In this document: piece after piece, positions 21,359-25,356 of the stretch
Layout: every line of letters begins with the position of its first letter
How positions within the stretch are numbered: position 1 is the first letter of the stretch
Assembly (NCBI GenBank): GCA_964589145.1
Contig: CAZPSL010000241.1
Location: 1 to 25,356 of the forward strand
DNA: 25,356 bases
DNA from: UBA11858 sp964589145
GTDB lineage: Bacteria > Chloroflexota > Anaerolineae > Anaerolineales > UBA11858
Direction: 5' to 3'
Position numbers and translations under genes: made by a program
Notes under the pieces: model-generated
The model's input: only the letters and a program-made list of their open reading frames with translations
What the model was told of the DNA's origin: nothing
Databases searched by the model: none

Positions 21359-22069
21359 ATGGCAATTCTAGAAGTTCGTGAAGTAACCTCCGGTTACGGC
21401 GAAGTGCAGATTTTGTGGGGTGCCAGCATTGCCCTGAAACAGGGACAACTGACCTCGCTGGTGGGCGCCAACGGCGCGGGAAAAACCACCATGCTGCGCA
21501 CGATTATGGGACTGCTCAAACCCTGGAGCGGTTCGGTCTACTTCCAGGGGGAGGATGTCAGCAAACTTTCGGCGCACGAAAAAGCCGAAATGGGGCTGAT
21601 TCTCGTCCCCGAAGGGAGGCAGTTGTTCACCGAGATGAGCGTTCTCGAAAACCTGGAAATGGGCGCCTCCCCGAAGCGGTCCCATGCCCATTTTGACAAG
21701 AATCTCAAGCGCGTTTTTGAGATGTTCCCCCGCCTGGAAGAACGCAAAGACCAGAAAGCAGGAACCCTCAGCGGCGGAGAACAGCAGATGCTGGCGGTCG
21801 CCCGCGGCATCATGGCAGAGCCAATTGTGCTGATGATGGATGAACTCTCGCTCGGCCTTGCTCCGGTGCTGGTGCTTGACCTGTTCGAGAGTTTGAACGC
21901 GCTCAAGGAAACCGGTATCACCATGCTGCTGGTGGAGCAAAACGTCCAGATGGCACTGGCAATCAGTGATTACGGGTTCGTTTTCTCGCACGGCAAAACC
22001 GAAATCGAAGGCACCGCCAGAGAACTGCTGGATAACGAGCACATTCAGGCGGCGTATTTGGGGATGTAG
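21359..22069 (+). CDS. livF: Branched-chain amino-acid-type ABC transporter ATPase (LivF family)
   Basis: A 236-residue nucleotide-binding subunit, last gene of the importer operon. Walker A GANGAGKTT is at 36-44, a canonical signature LSGGE at 137-141, Walker B VLMMDE with E162, then LSLGLAPV, and the switch histidine position is replaced by Q in VEQNV, as is normal in LivF. It ends with the family's typical AAYLGM. The start has GAGGTGAGG close upstream, 8 bases after the LivG stop. It would form the ATPase heterodimer with LivG. Confidence 0.95.
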   Translation: MAILEVREVTSGYGEVQILWGASIALKQGQLTSLVGANGAGKTTMLRTIMGLLKPWSGSVYFQGEDVSKLSAHEKAEMGLILVPEGRQLFTEMSVLENLEMGASPKRSHAHFDKNLKRVFEMFPRLEERKDQKAGTLSGGEQQMLAVARGIMAEPIVLMMDELSLGLAPVLVLDLFESLNALKETGITMLLVEQNVQMALAISDYGFVFSHGKTEIEGTARELLDNEHIQAAYLGM

Positions 22070-22131
22070 GAAGTTCCCGGCAGCGTCCGGGAAAACGGGA
22101 AAGCGGGGAAACGGAAAATTTCGTTACCACA

Positions 22132-22164
22132 GGGCGTGTGAGGCCGTCACGGCCTTACACGCCC
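22132..22164. terminator. Strong hairpin after the importer operon, without a T tract
   Basis: GGGCGTGTGAGGCCG (22132-22146), a TCA loop and CGGCCTTACACGCCC form a 15-bp stem with one G-T pair, 63 bases after the LivF stop. With no T run afterwards it may be a factor-dependent terminator, an mRNA 3' end protector or a repeat element. Confidence 0.5.
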
Positions 22165-22182
22165 GCAATCACCGATCGAACG

Positions 22183-22336
22183 GAACCTGAGTTGCAGATA
22201 AGCCAGATGGTGCTCTCCGGGGAACATGACTGTAGCAAACAGCACAAACTACGCAAAAAAATCGTGATATTCGTTTCAAGCGCAGATGTTCATGCCGCGA
22301 AACAAGTGCCCCGTACCTTAACCGAGATTCGGGTTA
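22183..22336. mobile_element. Second small inverted-repeat element family, copy 2
   Basis: This 154-base copy is related to the element at 11453-11607. Left end GAACCTGAGTTGCAGATA and right end TAACCGAGATTCGGGTTA correspond to the ends of the first copy. GATGTTCATG starts 51 bases before the right end in both copies. In the 30 bases after that motif, 20 match. Its own inverted repeats are more decayed, suggesting age. It lies in the 500-base gap between the importer and the CAP-domain gene; no target duplication is visible. Confidence 0.6.
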
Positions 22337-22450
22337 TCTGAATATTTGAATTTTCCCGGCGTTTCAGCAAAAGCCCTGAGTTTTACGTCTGGAACGGAAC
22401 TGCGCTCTGCCCTCTATCGTCTGATTCACGCTATTCTCATCCTTTTGCAG

Positions 22451-22514
22451 TATGATACGTTGAGATGCGGAACGGAAATCCTGTTGTAACAGGGGCCTGA
22501 TTAATCATGCCCCT
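22451..22514 (+). promoter_or_regulatory. Candidate -10 box and operator-like dyad upstream of the CAP-domain gene
   Basis: TATGAT at 22451-22456 resembles a -10 box, though no -35 is evident at the proper distance. Downstream, AGGGGCCTGATT (22491-22502) and AATCATGCCCCT (22503-22514) form a 24-base dyad matching at 11 of 12 pairs with no loop, centred on TGATTAATCA. CTGTTGTAACAG just before it (22481-22492) is a smaller palindrome. A regulator-binding site is plausible. The remaining 22515-22569 holds nothing recognisable. Confidence 0.35.
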
Positions 22515-22569
22515 ACCATCATTCACCATCATTTTTGGACAATAACGCGGGATTCCGAATCACCCCAAC

Positions 22570-23583
22570 ATGGCTATACGAAAAACTCTTCTCCCCGCTC
22601 TCCTGCTCGGCGTTTTGCTCACGCTCGGCATGGCACCGCTGCCCAAACCGGCCCAAACCGAAACCCCGGCGCAGGTGATCGCCGCGGTCAACCAGTTCCG
22701 CACGGCACACGGGCTGCCTGCGCTGGAAGTGGACTATGCCCTGATGGGCGCAGCGCAGGCGCACAGCGATTACCAGGCCTCCATCGGGCAGGTCACGCAC
22801 ACCGGGCCAGGCGGCTCACGCCCCATTGACCGCGCCTACGCCTGGGGCTTCGGCAATGGCGCAACCGCCTTCGTCTCAGAGAACATCGCCGGGGGCTACA
22901 GAGTCACCATCCAGATCGCCATCTACGACTTCTGGCAGGACGAGGCGCACCTGCACACCATGCTCAACCCCAACGCGGTCTACATCGGGGCCGGAGTGGC
23001 AACTTCGGGATCGAGTACCTATTACACGGTGGATACCGGCTATTATGTGGGATCGCGCCCGCGGCCGACCAGCGACCCCAATGCGACCCCGCCCCCGGCA
23101 GGGAACAACCCGCCCGGCCCGACGGCGGTTGCCTACGACCCGTTTATCATCTCCACCCCCAGGGAGGACGGGGCGATCATCCACGTTGTGGGCTACGGGC
23201 AAACCCTGATTGGCATCGCCAACACTTACGGCGTGCCCCTGGAGGACATTTACCGTTACAATCACTACGACAAGAACACGGTCATCTACCCCAACGAGTG
23301 GGTGATCATCCGGCCTGCGGATGAAACAGCCATAACGGGAACCCCCGAAAATCCGGGCACGCCGCTCCCGCCCACGAGAACGGAAGCCCCCCAAAAGCCG
23401 ACGCGCACCCCGCGGACCGCGCAGTCCACCCGTCCGGCGGTGATCGTCAATCCCACAGCAACCCCCGCCCCGGAGCCAGTCACCCTCTCCGACGGAGATG
23501 CGCCGCTGGTGCTGGCAGTTGTCGGACTTTCGCTGCTGGTGCTGATTGGGGTGATTGCCTACGGTTTGCTGAACCGCAAATAA
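22570..23583 (+). CDS. CAP-domain protein with LysM motif and C-terminal membrane anchor
   Basis: A 337-residue exported protein. An N-terminal signal or anchor (5-25) is followed by a CAP/SCP domain (about 33-160) with H65, E104 in SENIAGG and H127 in the HLHTMLNPNAVYIGAG segment, the usual residues of the family's metal/active cavity. A Pro-rich linker leads to one LysM motif (about 203-248; GQTLIGIANTYGV ... YPNEWVIIRP), which should bind peptidoglycan. A Thr/Pro/Arg-rich linker (250-308) and a C-terminal membrane helix (312-334) follow. It is therefore a cell-wall-spanning protein anchored in the membrane; the CAP domain's activity is unknown. The ribosome-binding site is poor. The gene is followed 16 bases later by the ferritin-VIT1 gene. 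Confidence 0.9.
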   Translation: MAIRKTLLPALLLGVLLTLGMAPLPKPAQTETPAQVIAAVNQFRTAHGLPALEVDYALMGAAQAHSDYQASIGQVTHTGPGGSRPIDRAYAWGFGNGATAFVSENIAGGYRVTIQIAIYDFWQDEAHLHTMLNPNAVYIGAGVATSGSSTYYTVDTGYYVGSRPRPTSDPNATPPPAGNNPPGPTAVAYDPFIISTPREDGAIIHVVGYGQTLIGIANTYGVPLEDIYRYNHYDKNTVIYPNEWVIIRPADETAITGTPENPGTPLPPTRTEAPQKPTRTPRTAQSTRPAVIVNPTATPAPEPVTLSDGDAPLVLAVVGLSLLVLIGVIAYGLLNRK

Positions 23584-23599
23584 AAACGAAAGGAGAAAC

Positions 23600-24472
23600 A
23601 TGCCGCCAACTTCATCCACTCTGCAAACACTGGAGAACTTTCAGCGCATCGAAATTACCGAATACCATATCTACCGAAATCTGGCGAAGTTCGTCAAAGA
23701 GGACGAAAACCGCCGGATTTTGCTTCAGATTGCCGATGACGAGCGGCGGCACGCCGAGGATTGGGCACAATACACCGGCAAGGAGATCAGGCCCAGCCGC
23801 TGGAACATCTTCTGGTACACGTTCATCAGCCGGGTGTTCGGCTTCACGTTTGGCATCAAGTTGATGGAGCGCGGCGAGGCGCGGGCACAGATGAATTACG
23901 AGCGGCTGCGGGATGAAGTGCCCGAAGTGGATCGCTGGATTGCGGAGGAGGAAGAGCACGAACGTCAACTGGTGGGGATGCTGGATGAGGAGCGTCTGCG
24001 GTATGCCGGGTCGGTGGTGCTGGGGATGAACGATGCCCTGGTGGAGTTGACCGGCGCACTGGCGGGGCTGACACTGGCCCTGCGGGACGTGAACCTGATC
24101 GCGCTTTCGGGGCTGATTACCGGCATCGCGGCCTCACTTTCGATGGCGGCCTCGGAGTATCTCTCCACCCGCTCGGAGGACACGCAAAAACACCCCGTGC
24201 GGGCGGCGGTTTACACCGGCATCGCGTATATCATCACGGTTTCCCTGCTGGTTGCGCCTTACCTGCTCTTTGAGAACTATCTGCTCGATTTGGGCATCGC
24301 CCTGGTGACCGGGGTGGTGATTATCGCGGTGTTCAATTACTACATCTCGGTCGCCAAAGATGAACCGTTCCGCTCCCGTTTTCTGGAGATGGCCGGGCTG
24401 AGTCTGGGGGTGGCGTTATTCTCGTTCATCATCGGGTTCTTCATCCGCCAATGGCTGGGCGTAGAGGTGTGA
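23600..24472 (+). CDS. Ferritin-like/VIT1 fusion membrane protein, probable iron or manganese exporter
   Basis: A 290-residue two-part protein. The N-terminal ferritin-like (rubrerythrin-type) domain (about 8-130) has the four-helix metal ligands E21, E48 and H51 in DDERRH, E90, and E117/H120 in EEEEH. The C-terminal VIT1/CCC1-type domain (about 135-290) has roughly five membrane helices and LGMNDALVELTGALAGL (about 141-157) and MAASEYLSTRSE (about 182-193). The same fusion is known from MbfA, a membrane-bound ferritin that exports iron in alpha-proteobacteria, so metal detoxification is the likely role; which metal is not certain. The start has a strong AAAGGAG binding site. The short gap to the CAP gene suggests co-transcription, but the functions are not obviously linked. 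Confidence 0.9.
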   Translation: MPPTSSTLQTLENFQRIEITEYHIYRNLAKFVKEDENRRILLQIADDERRHAEDWAQYTGKEIRPSRWNIFWYTFISRVFGFTFGIKLMERGEARAQMNYERLRDEVPEVDRWIAEEEEHERQLVGMLDEERLRYAGSVVLGMNDALVELTGALAGLTLALRDVNLIALSGLITGIAASLSMAASEYLSTRSEDTQKHPVRAAVYTGIAYIITVSLLVAPYLLFENYLLDLGIALVTGVVIIAVFNYYISVAKDEPFRSRFLEMAGLSLGVALFSFIIGFFIRQWLGVEV

Positions 24473-24478
24473 TGCGGT

Positions 24479-24507
24479 TTGACTCTTCTCTCAAAACTGA
24501 GTAAACT
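24479..24507 (+). promoter_or_regulatory. Candidate housekeeping promoter of the FHA-domain gene
   Basis: TTGACT (24479-24484), a 17-base spacer and TAAACT (24502-24507) match the housekeeping promoter pattern in 5 of 6 and 4 of 6 positions. The transcript would start about 40 bases before the ATG at 24557. Confidence 0.45.
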
Positions 24508-24556
24508 CTAATAGACATCCTTCAAACTGCCAGCACCCCCACAACAGGAATCCACC

Positions 24557-25207
24557 ATGACTTCACAAACCTTTCAACTCGTAATGCAGTCGGGGCCAAA
24601 CCCTGGAAAAATTTTTGCGCTTTCCAAGAGCGAGATTGTCATCGGGCGCGATGTCGGCGCGGATGTGGTCATCAACTCGGCAGAGGTCTCCCGGCGGCAC
24701 GCCCGTCTGCGGCTTGACCCTGCCGGGCAGTACATCATCGAAGATCTCGGTTCCACCAACGGGACTTTCATCAACGGGCAGCGCATCAGCGTTCCGCAGA
24801 TTTTGCGGTTGGGGGATACGATCATGCTGGGTGAGGCCGCCGCGCTGACTTATGAGGCTGCCCAGAGTGACCCCAACGCGACCATGATTTCCCCGGCCAA
24901 CCAGATGGGGGCAGTGCAGCCGCCGCCTGTCCCGGCCTCACAAGAGCCGCCGCGGATGGTTCCGTCCCCGCAGGCGTACTCCGGGCAGGTTCCGCCTGGG
25001 CCGGCAGCACCGCCTCCGCCAGTTTACCAGCAGCCGCCGCCAACCCCCCAGAAAAGCGGCAGTGTCACTTGGCTGTGGGCTGGCGCGGGATGTCTGGTGG
25101 TGATGCTCTGCGGAACAACGGTCGGTGCGCTGATTTTCGATATGCTCAACCTGTACTGCGTGCCCCCTTTCAACGCACTGTTCAGTTTTCTCTACACCTG
25201 CCCGTAA
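24557..25207 (+). CDS. FHA-domain membrane protein
   Basis: A 216-residue protein with a forkhead-associated domain (about 5-100), which binds phosphothreonine peptides. The key residues G30/R31, S45 and H48 in VSRRHARL, and N68-G69-T70 in GSTNGTFING are all present, so binding should be intact. Residues 105-165 are a Pro/Gln-rich linker and about 168-192 a membrane helix, placing the FHA domain on the cytoplasmic face if the N-terminus is inside. The final residues (LYCVPPFNALFSFLYTCP) are hydrophobic with two cysteines. No Ser/Thr kinase is in the window to supply the phosphorylated partner. CAGGAA precedes the ATG. Confidence 0.88.
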   Translation: MTSQTFQLVMQSGPNPGKIFALSKSEIVIGRDVGADVVINSAEVSRRHARLRLDPAGQYIIEDLGSTNGTFINGQRISVPQILRLGDTIMLGEAAALTYEAAQSDPNATMISPANQMGAVQPPPVPASQEPPRMVPSPQAYSGQVPPGPAAPPPPVYQQPPPTPQKSGSVTWLWAGAGCLVVMLCGTTVGALIFDMLNLYCVPPFNALFSFLYTCP

Positions 25208-25229
25208 AAACACGGCACAACGGTGTTTT
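25207..25229 (+). terminator. Weak terminator-like hairpin after the FHA gene
   Basis: AAAACAC (25207-25213) pairs with GTGTTTT (25223-25229) across a 9-base loop, overlapping the last base of the stop codon. It lies directly before a stronger terminator. Confidence 0.45.
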
Positions 25230-25231
25230 AC

Positions 25232-25268
25232 AGCACGGTTCTCGTCGTGGCGAGCGCCGTGCTTTTTT
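25232..25268 (+). terminator. Intrinsic terminator of the FHA gene
   Basis: AGCACGG (25232-25238) pairs with CCGTGCT (25257-25263), with CTCG/CGAG pairing inside the loop, followed by six T. This is a standard intrinsic terminator on the plus strand. Confidence 0.85.
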
Positions 25269-25289
25269 GTCTGAGGGTCGCCATAGAGG

Positions 25290-25356
25290 AGACCTCACAG
25301 GTCTGCCGCGGAACAGGGGGAAGGCGGTCTGCCAGTGACCCTCGCCGAGAGACCTG
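25290..25356. repeat. Third AGACCT/AGGTCT palindrome block, cut by the window edge
   Basis: AGACCTCACAGGTCT (25290-25304) has the same AGACCT-NNN-AGGTCT plan as the hairpins at 16867-16956. The last seven bases of the window, AGACCTG, look like the start of the matching arm. GAGGGTC (25273-25279) and GACCCTC (25337-25343) are also inverted copies. Confidence 0.6.

Overview
The window looks like a piece of a chromosome from a Chloroflexota bacterium, probably of the Anaerolineae type. This is inferred from gene content and repeat style, not from a marker gene: GAF and hybrid histidine kinases, lipoproteins with low-complexity linkers, a CAP+LysM surface protein, a DUF4013 membrane protein, heptanucleotide tandem repeats and many palindromic intergenic elements. 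No rRNA, tRNA, CRISPR array or transposase gene was seen.

Layout. (1) 1-2884, minus strand: a single-domain response regulator, a GNAT acetyltransferase and a soluble GAF histidine kinase, followed by the first codons of another minus-strand gene at the left edge. Two short tandem-repeat arrays lie between the kinase and that gene. (2) 3731-11090, plus strand: a signalling cluster of three paralogous membrane-GAF proteins. The first two stop after the post-GAF coiled coil and have no kinase domain. The third continues into a full hybrid kinase with three receiver domains and is translationally coupled to a CheR-type methyltransferase. (3) 11091-11931: a repeat-rich spacer with a non-autonomous element that has a perfect 9-bp target duplication, inserted into the terminal repeat of a different, older element. 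(4) 11932-13831, plus: a lipoprotein and a DUF4013 membrane protein, ending at a strong bidirectional terminator. (5) 13898-15802, minus: an S9 prolyl-oligopeptidase-family peptidase. (6) 15803-16095: a divergent intergenic region made almost wholly of heptamer tandem repeats (a G-rich tract, then a C-rich tract), abutting the start of an OmpR/PhoB-type response regulator (16096-16791). (7) 17162-22069, plus: a complete branched-chain/hydrophobic amino-acid-type ABC importer (lipoprotein binding protein, two permeases, two ATPases). (8) 22570-25207, plus: a CAP+LysM membrane-anchored protein, a ferritin-like/VIT1 fusion and an FHA-domain membrane protein, closed by terminator hairpins.

How it works together. 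Two sensory units dominate. The left one has a diffusible receiver protein, an acetyltransferase and a cytoplasmic kinase. The larger one appears to be a membrane array in which kinase-less receptors could pair with the hybrid kinase through matching coiled coils (inference). The importer is a standard five-component HAAT system whose ligand cannot be read from sequence.

The intergenic DNA is the most unusual part. At least two families of small inverted-repeat elements, three heptamer arrays and one octamer array, a family of AGACCT/AGGTCT palindromes, and several perfect hairpins fill nearly every gap. Several sit exactly where promoters and ribosome-binding sites would be expected.
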